Shown one piece after another: positions 1 to 5,586 of a DNA stretch of 5,684 nt. The notes under the pieces are model-generated. The model saw only the letters and a list, made by a program, of their open reading frames with translations. It was not told where the DNA came from and did no database searches. The position numbers and the translations under genes were made by a program. Origin of the DNA: Bacillota bacterium (GTDB lineage: Bacteria; Bacillota; Bacilli; ZCTH02-B2); contig PKQY01000075.1 in NCBI GenBank assembly GCA_017577895.1, forward strand, positions 1-5,684, read 5' to 3'. Numbering within the stretch: position 1 is the stretch's first letter; each line of letters starts with the position of its first letter.

Positions 1-25
1 AACGAGCCGCCATTCGAACCGCAAC

Positions 26-54
26 AAAAGCGCCGCGAACCGCGCGGCGCTTTT
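26..54. terminator. Rho-independent terminator, probably bidirectional
   Basis: A perfect 12-bp stem (26-37 with 43-54) closes a 5-nt loop. The GC core GCGCCGC is flanked by AAAA on the left and TTTT on the right, so it can terminate both strands. The plus-strand tail is the stronger (TTTTTCTTTT). The minus-strand tail reads TTTTGTTG. It lies about 85 nt past the stop of the SpoIID/LytB gene, which it probably ends. It may also serve a convergent gene left of the window, which cannot be seen. Confidence 0.88.
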
Positions 55-64
55 TCTTTTCGCT

Positions 65-158
65 ATTGCTGATTGGTATTTGGCCGATGCTTTGCTTGTG
101 CATCATCCAAAATTCATGATTACTGATTTGCAATTGGCATTACTGATTGTAATTGGCC
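65..158. repeat. Three imperfect copies of a ~20-bp unit at the 3' end of the SpoIID/LytB gene
   Basis: Read on the plus strand, copy 1 (65-85) is ATTGCTGATTGGTATTTGGC(C), copy 2 (119-138) is ATTACTGATTTGCAATTGGC, and copy 3 (139-157) is ATTACTGATTGTAATTGGC. Copies 2 and 3 are directly adjacent and differ by one indel and one substitution. Copy 1 is 33 nt away and more diverged. On the minus strand copy 3 encodes the last residues and stop of the upstream protein, so the array looks like a duplicated gene end. No function is evident. Confidence 0.7.
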
Positions 159-1642
159 GTCAACGTCGTGCCGGGATAATAGAAGGCCAAGATTTGCCGG
201 TAATCGTGTCCGTCTTCCGCCCGGAAGCGGGCGCCGTACTGGCTCATGCCCACCCCGTGGCCGTACCCTTGTCCGACAAAGGTGTAGCCGCCGGCCACCG
301 TCGAAATGGTTTTCGCCTCCTGTGTCCCGTCCATGACGGCCACCGTGGACTGGTTCAATGTGGCCGCCGCGCCATTGGCCCCCACCGCTTTCATGCCGTA
401 CACGCGGGCCGGTTTTTGGCCCGCGGCGCTGAGGACATTCAGCTGGTCATTGCTTTTGAGCGTAAAGAGCAAGCTCTTCAGGCCGAGAACGCTGCGCAGC
501 TCGTTTTTCGCCAACGTGACGCTGCCTTGCGTCCCTTCGAAGCGCATCTCGACCACCCGGCCCGAGGGAGACGTCTTCGTCGGCGTGAGGGCCGTCAGTT
601 GGCCGATCTGAATCCGGTTGTTCTCCAACCGTTGCTGCAGCTGTTCCTTCGTATAGGTGACTTCCCAACTGCGGTGGGAATTGCCTTCGCGAATGTCATA
701 CGGGTCGGGCACGCTCTGCAAGTACGGCACCGACGCCGACCAGACGTTTTCCGCCAGTTCCGTGTAACCGCCGTTGGAAGCGGAGAACCATGCGGTAATG
801 ACGCGGCCGTTATAGGTCAACACTTGCCCTGCCGTCTGTTGGATGGCTTCGTTGGACCGCGGATGTTCCACCCGGTAGCCGTCGTATTTCTGATATTTCG
901 TCGTGTCGTCGATCCAGCCGCCTTCCGGCAAACTGCGGATATGGTTCACCGCAAAACTGCGGGCGGCCACCGCCTGGGCCTTCAACGCCTCCATCGGCCA
1001 ACTGGCCGGCATTTCGCTGGGCAAGACCCCTTTCAAGTAATCCTCCACCGGCAATTCGTTAATGGCCAAAAGCGACGTCTTGGTCACCGGCGCCTTGGTC
1101 TCCGCGTCGGTCACCGTGACGGTCCCCCGGCGGAATTCCATCACGTTCCGGTACGGATTGGAGTTGGTCCGCTCCCCCTTGATCCAGCGTTTGATATCGA
1201 CCAAATTGTCGTTCTTGCCGGCATCCTGCGGCACCAGGCGCAAGACGGCCGCACCGTCCAATAACACTTGATCTTGACCGTTTCCCGAATCGTCCCGCTT
1301 TTCCAAGCGCACCGTCCCGTCAGGATTCAGCACGGCCCGGTATCCGATCAGTTCATTGGCAGCCCCCCGCGCTGGCAACACCAAGGTATTCCCTGTGCCA
1401 TCGCGGGCGACATAATCGTTGCGCAAGGCAAATTCCACCTGCGTGACAGGCATCCGTTGGCCAGCGGCATCGGTGTGCGTAATTTCCACCCGAACCAACG
1501 GCTGCCCGGCGGCTTCAGCAGCCGTCTGCGTCCCTAAGCCCACCGTCACGGCCAACAACGCCATCGCCGCCGTCAGCGCCAGCCACGACCACGCACGGCG
1601 CCCGGCGCGGCGCCGCGGCCCTGTGTGTCCGTTTCCCCGCAT
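140..1642 (-). CDS. SpoIID/LytB-domain secreted peptidoglycan lytic transglycosylase-like protein
   Basis: A 500-residue exported protein of the SpoIID/LytB family. Known members cut glycan strands whose stem peptides have been removed (SpoIID in engulfment) or modify a partner amidase (LytB). Residues 1-44 form a signal peptide or anchor: an Arg-rich start, a hydrophobic stretch, and a likely cut after AEA. Residues 45 to about 180 are an N-terminal part I do not recognise. The SpoIID domain follows with NELPVEDYLKGVLPSEMP; its Glu210 aligns with the catalytic Glu of SpoIID. Further motifs are the KAQAVAARSFA helix, the SNGGYT motif and the C-terminal GQGYGHGVGMSQYGA (457-471). It is longer than B. 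subtilis SpoIID (about 340 aa) and shorter than LytB (about 700). I chose the ATG at 1642 because GGGGAGGAG sits 5 nt upstream; an in-frame TTG at 1660 precedes that site. A terminator separates it from the upstream amidase gene, so it is probably transcribed on its own. It could be a sporulation or a vegetative wall enzyme; the sequence does not decide. Confidence 0.93.
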   Translation of the reverse strand: MRGNGHTGPRRRAGRRAWSWLALTAAMALLAVTVGLGTQTAAEAAGQPLVRVEITHTDAAGQRMPVTQVEFALRNDYVARDGTGNTLVLPARGAANELIGYRAVLNPDGTVRLEKRDDSGNGQDQVLLDGAAVLRLVPQDAGKNDNLVDIKRWIKGERTNSNPYRNVMEFRRGTVTVTDAETKAPVTKTSLLAINELPVEDYLKGVLPSEMPASWPMEALKAQAVAARSFAVNHIRSLPEGGWIDDTTKYQKYDGYRVEHPRSNEAIQQTAGQVLTYNGRVITAWFSASNGGYTELAENVWSASVPYLQSVPDPYDIREGNSHRSWEVTYTKEQLQQRLENNRIQIGQLTALTPTKTSPSGRVVEMRFEGTQGSVTLAKNELRSVLGLKSLLFTLKSNDQLNVLSAAGQKPARVYGMKAVGANGAAATLNQSTVAVMDGTQEAKTISTVAGGYTFVGQGYGHGVGMSQYGARFRAEDGHDYRQILAFYYPGTTLTANYNQ

Positions 1643-1647
1643 CGTTT

Positions 1648-1656
1648 CTCCTCCCC
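1648..1656 (-). promoter_or_regulatory. Ribosome binding site of the SpoIID/LytB gene
   Basis: GGGGAGGAG on the minus strand, 5 nt before the ATG at 1642. It settles the start, because the longer reading frame from TTG at 1660 would place this site inside the coding region. Confidence 0.85.
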
Positions 1657-1673
1657 ACAAAAAGCCTCATCCT

Positions 1674-1700
1674 TACGCCCTGCTTGTGCTATTTGTTTGC
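1674..1700 (-). promoter_or_regulatory. Possible ECF-type promoter of the SpoIID/LytB gene
   Basis: On the minus strand GCAAAC (1700-1695) is followed after 17 nt by CGTA (1677-1674). Extracytoplasmic-function sigma factors of the SigW type recognise TGAAAC-N16-CGTA, so both halves match roughly and the spacer is 1 nt long. A transcript would start near 1667 and give a leader of about 25 nt containing the Shine-Dalgarno, which is sensible geometry. No convincing SigA -35/-10 pair was seen in this intergenic stretch. The motif is short and may be chance. Confidence 0.25.
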
Positions 1701-1715
1701 TCTACAACGTTCGCT

Positions 1716-1775
1716 CGCTCATGCTTGGTTCGCGCATGCTTGGTTCGCTCATGTTTGGTTCGCTCATGTTTTGTA
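1716..1775. repeat. Four tandem 15-bp repeats in the amidase-SpoIID/LytB intergenic region
   Basis: Units of 15 bp run head to tail: 1716-1730 CGCTCATGCTTGGTT, 1731-1745 (one change), 1746-1760 (one change), and 1761-1775 (three changes), followed by CGCTC of a fifth unit. The consensus on the minus strand is AACCAARCATGAGCG. The array sits between the terminator of the upstream operon and the start of the SpoIID/LytB gene, just upstream of the possible ECF promoter. It could be stacked protein-binding sites or a slippage product. The period is a multiple of three, so it also makes a pentapeptide repeat in a short unsupported reading frame. Confidence 0.85.
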
Positions 1776-1795
1776 CGCTCTATTTGACCGCTTTA

Positions 1796-1844
1796 TAAAA
1801 AGAACGCCCCACGGCCTGACTGTTACAGGCGCTCATGGGGTGTT
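1796..1844 (-). terminator. Rho-independent terminator after the amidase gene
   Basis: On the minus strand AACACCCCA (1844-1836) pairs with TGGGGCGTT (1811-1803) with one G-U type pair. An inner stem GCCTG/CAGGC (1826-1830 with 1814-1818) closes a 7-nt loop. CTTTTTAT follows directly. The hairpin starts 13 nt after the amidase stop codon, so it most likely ends the sigma/anti-sigma/amidase operon and leaves the SpoIID/LytB gene to its own promoter. Confidence 0.88.
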
Positions 1845-1857
1845 GTGATGCCGCGAT

Positions 1858-3381
1858 TTATGCCGCATGTTGTGTATGTTCGGCTTGCTGTTCGGATGGC
1901 GATGCATTGGCGTCCGTTCCATCATTGATGTCCGCTGGTTCCGTGTTCGGTGCCGGCTGACCGGTTCCGCCGACATTCACCGAACCATCAACCGTGCCCT
2001 GGGCCGGACCCATGGCGGCAACGGTCTTGCGGGGCACCTGCCAGGCCGTGGCAATGGCTTCCGCAATGGCCCGGGCCAGGCGTTTGCGGAAGGCCGGATC
2101 GTTCAACTGCGCCGCTTCGCCCGGATTCGTGATAAACAAGTTTTCCAACAAGATGGCCGGCATCCGCGATTCCCGCAACACGGCAAAATTGGCCCGTTTC
2201 ATGCCCCGATCCCGGAAGCCCATCTTTTCCACGATAATCTGATGGATGATGCGCTGCTTGTCCACGGTTTCTTGTGACACCGGTCCGCTGTATATGTACG
2301 ATTCGAAACCGTTGGCACTGGCCTTGTCGTTGGCATTCACGTGAATGGAGACGAAGTAATCGGCGCCCCATTCATTGGCCTGCCGAGACCGCTCTTGGAG
2401 CATGATGTAAATGTCTTCACTGCGGCTCAACATCACTTCGACAAAGGCATACTCTTCCCGGAAAATACGGGCGATTTCCAAGGCGATGTCCAACGTGATG
2501 TCTTTCTCTTGAATTTTGTTGCCGTTGGCCAGTTTGCCGATGGCGCCCGGGTCTTCTCCGCCATGGCCGGCATCGACGAACAGCCGGAAAGGCCGCTCAA
2601 TGCTCCAGCCTTGATGGCCCGGCCCCGTGCCGTTCCCGGCATCGGGCGAACCGGCCCCGCCTTCAACACCCTGACCGTCGTCACTCCCTTCGCCCTGGCC
2701 GTCCTGGCCATCGGCGCCTTCACCGGGAGCTTGTCCACCGCCGGCGAGCTGCATTGCCCGGTAAATCATGACCGCCGCCTGATCCCGTTTCACCGGCAAG
2801 TTGGGCCGGAACGTGCCGTCCTCATAACCGGTCATGACGCCGTTGCTGGCCGCAATGCGCACATACTGCCCCAGGTCCGTGTTGGGCACGTCGGACAACT
2901 TGGGTTCCGCCTTCATCTCCAGCCCATACGCCAACACGATCATTTTCGCCAGCTGGGCCCGCGTCAAGGAATCGTCGGGGCGGAAACGCCCGTTTTCATC
3001 TCCCGAAACGATGCCCGCCTGTTGCAGCCCGCCAATGTAGCTGAGACCCGGCTCCACATCGATAAAATTGGCCGGTGCCGCCGGTAGTTTCACGGCCATG
3101 GCCACAATTTTGGCTGCTTGCCGGCGGGTGATCTGTTCTGACGGCCGGAACGTGCCGTCCGGGAACCCGTTGATAATTTTCGCCCGGCTCATCGCTTGAA
3201 TGGCCTTCTTGCCTTCTTCCCACTGGTAACGGGCCATATCCTTAAAAGGCAACTCCCCGCCGGCGGCAGCCGTGGATGCCGCCGCAGCTTCGGCCGCCGC
3301 AGCGGTCATGGGCATCCCAACAAGACAAAGGGCGACCAACAGGATACCGAGCAGCCAATATGCGGTTTTGTGCTGGATCAA
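1858..3381 (-). CDS. SLH-anchored N-acetylmuramoyl-L-alanine amidase (Amidase_3)
   Basis: A 507-residue secreted wall hydrolase that cleaves the bond between N-acetylmuramic acid and L-alanine of the stem peptide. Residues 1 to about 28 form a signal peptide (MIQHKTAYWLLGILLVALCL, then an Ala-rich cut region). Three SLH repeats follow at about 45-99, 105-154 and 162-212, each with a G..DGTFRP-like core, which bind secondary wall polymers. A Gly/Asp/Glu-rich linker spans about 214-259. The Amidase_3 domain spans about 266-448, with zinc ligands His273 (DAGHGG), Glu292 (IQEKDITL) and His347 (SIHVNAN) and catalytic Glu413 (LLENLFITN); all are present, so it should be active. A polar tail of about 55 residues ends the protein. 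I chose TTG at 3381 because a long G-rich Shine-Dalgarno precedes it and the signal peptide then begins at once. The ATGs at 3444 and 3441 would overlap the upstream gene and add 20-21 non-secretory residues. It is last in the sigma/anti-sigma operon, suggesting envelope-state control. Confidence 0.95.
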   Translation of the reverse strand: MIQHKTAYWLLGILLVALCLVGMPMTAAAAEAAAASTAAAGGELPFKDMARYQWEEGKKAIQAMSRAKIINGFPDGTFRPSEQITRRQAAKIVAMAVKLPAAPANFIDVEPGLSYIGGLQQAGIVSGDENGRFRPDDSLTRAQLAKMIVLAYGLEMKAEPKLSDVPNTDLGQYVRIAASNGVMTGYEDGTFRPNLPVKRDQAAVMIYRAMQLAGGGQAPGEGADGQDGQGEGSDDGQGVEGGAGSPDAGNGTGPGHQGWSIERPFRLFVDAGHGGEDPGAIGKLANGNKIQEKDITLDIALEIARIFREEYAFVEVMLSRSEDIYIMLQERSRQANEWGADYFVSIHVNANDKASANGFESYIYSGPVSQETVDKQRIIHQIIVEKMGFRDRGMKRANFAVLRESRMPAILLENLFITNPGEAAQLNDPAFRKRLARAIAEAIATAWQVPRKTVAAMGPAQGTVDGSVNVGGTGQPAPNTEPADINDGTDANASPSEQQAEHTQHAA

Positions 3382-3386
3382 CGTGT

Positions 3387-3399
3387 CCCCCCTCTCCCC
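3387..3399 (-). promoter_or_regulatory. Ribosome binding site supporting a TTG start for the amidase
   Basis: The minus strand reads GGGGAGAGGGGGG, ending 5 nt before TTG at 3381. No comparable site precedes the ATG at 3444, where only GGCGG directly abuts the codon. This purine tract lies in the 46-nt gap after the anti-sigma stop and is the main reason for preferring the TTG start. Confidence 0.75.
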
Positions 3400-3427
3400 A
3401 TCTTGGAAGAATATTCGACAAGCGGGA

Positions 3428-4906
3428 TCAATTTCCTGCATCATCCGCCGTGACCGCCGAGACGATCATCTGGATCAATTTCCCGCTCTTTTCCTCCACG
3501 CCCCGCAGCTGATAAGCCGGCGCAAGCGTGCCGTCCTCAAAGGCGTAGTAAACGAGCTCCGCTTCGTCGATGACGACTTTCTCATCGGGGTGGATGAAAT
3601 ACTCTTCCGCAAAGACAACCCGTTGCAACGCTTCCGAGAGGGGAACCAGCGGCACTGCCCGCTGCTTCGTTTGGACATGATCCAAAAGCGGCACTTTGGC
3701 TTCGACCACCGTGCCTTGCTGCACGTGCACCGTCACGGCTTCCGCCAAATTCGGCGCCCCGGCCAGTTCCGGGATGAAGGTGACGATGCGTTTGTCCCCT
3801 TCACCCGATGGGGTTTCCACTTGCACGTTCATGCCGGTGACGTCGATGCCGATCCGTTTCAAAAACGCCTGGGCCTGTTTGGCAGCCGAACGGTTGCCGG
3901 CCTGACCATCCAGCTCTCCCCGATACACGTACTCCATGGCGGGCAGGCCTTCGACCGAGAACAACAGCGTGGAGCCGTCCGCACCCCGATACCGGAACCC
4001 TTTGGCCGTCACCTGTTCGTCTTGGCCGAGGCCCAACACTTGGGCGATGGCCTGACGCTGTTGTTTCTCAGGAAGCAACGAATCATCAAAGCTGTAAACC
4101 GGCTTTTCCGCCGGCAGCGCCGACTCATCCACCTTCAGTTCCACATGGGCCGGAAGCGTGTCGGCGCGGAACGGCATGACGTCACTCATGGTGATATAGG
4201 ACGAACTGAACACAAACTCCCGCACCGGCTTTGCGGCCGCAGCGCCCGCACCCGCCGAGCTGCTGCCGGCAGACGGTTTTTCCTCGGCGGTTGCCCCACC
4301 GTTCGCCGGACCCAAAGCCACGGCCGGACCGTCCGGTTGCCCGCCGGCGACCGCTTCCTCACCGCCGGCCTGCCGCTCCACTTCCTCGCGCCCGTCGCCG
4401 GTATTGCCGTCGCCATCCGACCGGGCCGCCATGCCCGGCTCCGCCGCCGGTTCCGTCGCCGGTTCATCGGCCGGGCTTCCGCCCTTCAAGGCCGTTGCCG
4501 CTTCTGATGCCTCCGATGCCGGGTCATCGTCCGCCGGAGACGGCGTCGTCGGTTGCGGTGACAAAGGGGACGGATTTTCGTGATCCCAGACGAAACTTTT
4601 GCCGCCTTTCTCCCCTTCCGCCTGATTCAGCGGCGGTTCTCCCCCGGGCCACATTTGGCCGGCCATGACGAGGACAAGGGCTGCGGCCGCCGTCCCGGAA
4701 AGAATCCCCAACGGCCAACGCCGCCGGATCTTCTGCTTGCCGTACAAGCGGCGGTGTTCGCGCAACAGTTCAGCCCGCAAACGGGCCTTAAAATCCGGCT
4801 CCATGGGGACTGGAGACTGCAGGAGGGCTTGGATTTCCGCTTCCAATTGCTCCATTTGCTCCATTTCCCGCTTCTCGTTGCTGCTCATGCCGTCGTCTTT
4901 CTTCAT
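3428..4906 (-). CDS. Putative membrane anti-sigma factor with long linker and YycI-like extracytoplasmic domain
   Basis: A 492-residue single-pass membrane protein, probably holding the ECF sigma factor encoded just upstream. Residues 1-64 are cytoplasmic and highly charged, with a helical EAEIQALLQ segment and a PMEPDFKARLRAELL motif of the kind seen at the start of several anti-sigma factors. No His-x3-Cys-x2-Cys zinc motif is present. One membrane segment spans about 65-87 (LGILSGTAAAALVLVMAGQ). About 140 residues of Pro/Ala/Gly/Glu-rich, probably disordered linker follow (88-228). The external part (229-492) has alternating strand and helix patterns. Its end (SEALQRVVFAEEYF ... AELVYYAFEDGTLAPAYQLRG) resembles the C-terminal half of YycI, a regulator of the WalK kinase; this is pattern recognition, not a search result. 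The ATG at 4906 overlaps the sigma stop as ATGA and has AAAGGGGGG 8 nt upstream (4915-4923). The anti-sigma role rests mainly on position and topology; a lone sensor or wall-binding role is possible. Confidence 0.8.
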   Translation of the reverse strand: MKKDDGMSSNEKREMEQMEQLEAEIQALLQSPVPMEPDFKARLRAELLREHRRLYGKQKIRRRWPLGILSGTAAAALVLVMAGQMWPGGEPPLNQAEGEKGGKSFVWDHENPSPLSPQPTTPSPADDDPASEASEAATALKGGSPADEPATEPAAEPGMAARSDGDGNTGDGREEVERQAGGEEAVAGGQPDGPAVALGPANGGATAEEKPSAGSSSAGAGAAAAKPVREFVFSSSYITMSDVMPFRADTLPAHVELKVDESALPAEKPVYSFDDSLLPEKQQRQAIAQVLGLGQDEQVTAKGFRYRGADGSTLLFSVEGLPAMEYVYRGELDGQAGNRSAAKQAQAFLKRIGIDVTGMNVQVETPSGEGDKRIVTFIPELAGAPNLAEAVTVHVQQGTVVEAKVPLLDHVQTKQRAVPLVPLSEALQRVVFAEEYFIHPDEKVVIDEAELVYYAFEDGTLAPAYQLRGVEEKSGKLIQMIVSAVTADDAGN

Positions 4907-5427
4907 GATCCCAACCCCCCTTTCACGCCGGATTCTTTTAACTGTTTCAAGGCCCGGTACAAAATGGACTTGGTGGCACTTTCCGACTTGCCGATGACGT
5001 TGGCAATCTCTTTCACCGGCATATCTTCGATAAACCGCAGTTGCACCACTTGCCGCTGCTGCTCCGACAACTCCGACAGGAGCAACCCCAAATCCAACCG
5101 CAGCTCGACATGGTAGTACGGATTATCGGCGTGATGGTCGTTTTCCAAAATTTCCACCGGCTCTTCCGTCCTCTTCCGCGTGCGGTCCACCAGCGTATTG
5201 CGGGCAATGGTATACAACCACGGCAGAAAGTCGTCGTCGCTGCCTTCAAAACGATGCAGCTGCCGCAAGGCTTTATAAAAAGTCTCGGAAGTCAAATCTT
5301 CCGTTAATGTCCGATCTTTGCACCGATACCAAAAAAACCGATAAATGAGATCGAAGTACCGATCGAATAACTGCCCAAACGCTTCCGGATCCCGTTTGGC
5401 AGATTCAACCAGCGACGGTTGCTGCAT
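4903..5427 (-). CDS. ECF-type RNA polymerase sigma factor
   Basis: A 174-residue sigma-70 family protein with only regions 2 and 4, the typical size of an ECF sigma factor. Region 2 spans about 14-86: AFGQLFDRYFDLIYRFF, then DLTSETFYKAL (core-binding and -10 recognition) and FLPWLYTIARNTLVDRTRKR. Region 4 spans about 113-165: LSELSEQQRQVVQLRFIEDMPVKEIANVIGKSESATKSILYRALKQLKE, written here in parts: the LSEQQRQVVQLRF helix, then the helix-turn-helix around EIANVIGKSESATKSILYRA that reads the -35 element. It heads the operon and its TGA stop overlaps the ATG of the putative anti-sigma gene, which fits coupled translation of a sigma/anti-sigma pair. I chose ATG at 5427 rather than the in-frame TTG at 5463, because an AAGGGGGT ribosome site lies between them. 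Its target genes are unknown; the amidase in its own operon and possibly the SpoIID/LytB gene are candidates. Confidence 0.95.
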   Translation of the reverse strand: MQQPSLVESAKRDPEAFGQLFDRYFDLIYRFFWYRCKDRTLTEDLTSETFYKALRQLHRFEGSDDDFLPWLYTIARNTLVDRTRKRTEEPVEILENDHHADNPYYHVELRLDLGLLLSELSEQQRQVVQLRFIEDMPVKEIANVIGKSESATKSILYRALKQLKESGVKGGLGS

Positions 5428-5444
5428 GAAGGGTGACCCCCTTC
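5428..5444 (-). promoter_or_regulatory. Ribosome binding site of the sigma gene inside a hairpin
   Basis: On the minus strand GAAGGGGGTCACCCTTC directly precedes the ATG at 5427. GAAGGG pairs perfectly with CCCTTC around a 5-nt GGTCA loop. The AAGGGGGT part is the Shine-Dalgarno, so if folded the hairpin would mask it. The pairing is plain in the sequence. A regulatory effect on translation is inferred. Confidence 0.6.
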
Positions 5445-5454
5445 TACTATATTT

Positions 5455-5485
5455 AACGTTCAAAACCGTTGTTTTGTCGCACGTT
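5455..5485 (-). other. Nested inverted repeat / leader hairpin upstream of the sigma gene
   Basis: On the minus strand AACGT (5485-5481) and ACGTT (5459-5455) flank a perfect hairpin: CAAAAC (5476-5471), loop AACG, GTTTTG (5466-5461). A competing inverted repeat GTTCAAA/TTTGAAC (5484-5490 with 5458-5464) shares the same bases. There is no T-run after it, so it is not an obvious terminator. It could be an operator or part of a structured 5' leader ahead of the RBS hairpin. Confidence 0.5.
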
Positions 5486-5496
5486 TGAACCGAACC

Positions 5497-5528
5497 GCCG
5501 TCTGCAACATGCGGCCGTCAGCAACATG
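5497..5528. repeat. Direct repeat of 15 bp with 17-bp period in the sigma leader
   Basis: GCCGTCTGCAACATG (5497-5511) and GCCGTCAGCAACATG (5514-5528) match at 14 of 15 positions and are separated by 2 nt. They lie between the predicted transcription start and the leader hairpins. They could be a tandem binding site or a small local duplication. Confidence 0.7.
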
Positions 5529-5560
5529 TATGTAAAGCGGTTTAGTTGCATATCGATCCT

Positions 5561-5569
5561 ATCATATCA
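5561..5569 (-). promoter_or_regulatory. Extended -10 promoter for the sigma/anti-sigma/amidase operon
   Basis: On the minus strand TGATATGAT combines an extended -10 TGn with TATGAT, one change from TATAAT. No recognisable -35 hexamer lies 17 nt upstream, which is common for extended -10 promoters and for activator-dependent ones. Transcription would begin near 5554, leaving a leader of about 125 nt before the sigma ATG. No clear ECF-type AAC/CGT pair was found upstream of the operon, so autoregulation by its own sigma factor is not evident. Confidence 0.55.
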
Positions 5570-5586
5570 CAGCTGCGCCCGCTTGA

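Noticed and set aside
80..1264. 394-codon open frame on the plus strand
   Set aside because: It lies antisense to the SpoIID/LytB gene, whose family motifs are clear. The product is rich in His, Arg and Gly with no domain pattern, as expected of a mirror frame in GC-rich DNA, and no ribosome site was seen.
1643..1660. TTG start at 1660 for the SpoIID/LytB gene
   Set aside because: It would put the strong GGGGAGGAG ribosome site inside the coding sequence; the ATG at 1642 is correctly spaced from it.
1716..1775. CRISPR-like array
   Set aside because: The 15-bp units are directly adjacent with no spacers and no cas genes nearby.
3272..4507. 411-codon open frame on the plus strand
   Set aside because: It is antisense to the anti-sigma and amidase genes. 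Its Arg/His-rich, low-complexity product reflects the GC-rich linker on the other strand.
5428..5463. TTG start at 5463 for the sigma gene
   Set aside because: The added 12 residues match no sigma region, and the ribosome site lies between this codon and the ATG at 5427.
5455..5485. Terminator or attenuator upstream of the sigma gene
   Set aside because: The stem is AT-rich and is not followed by a T-run on the minus strand, so termination is unlikely. It was kept only as an inverted repeat.
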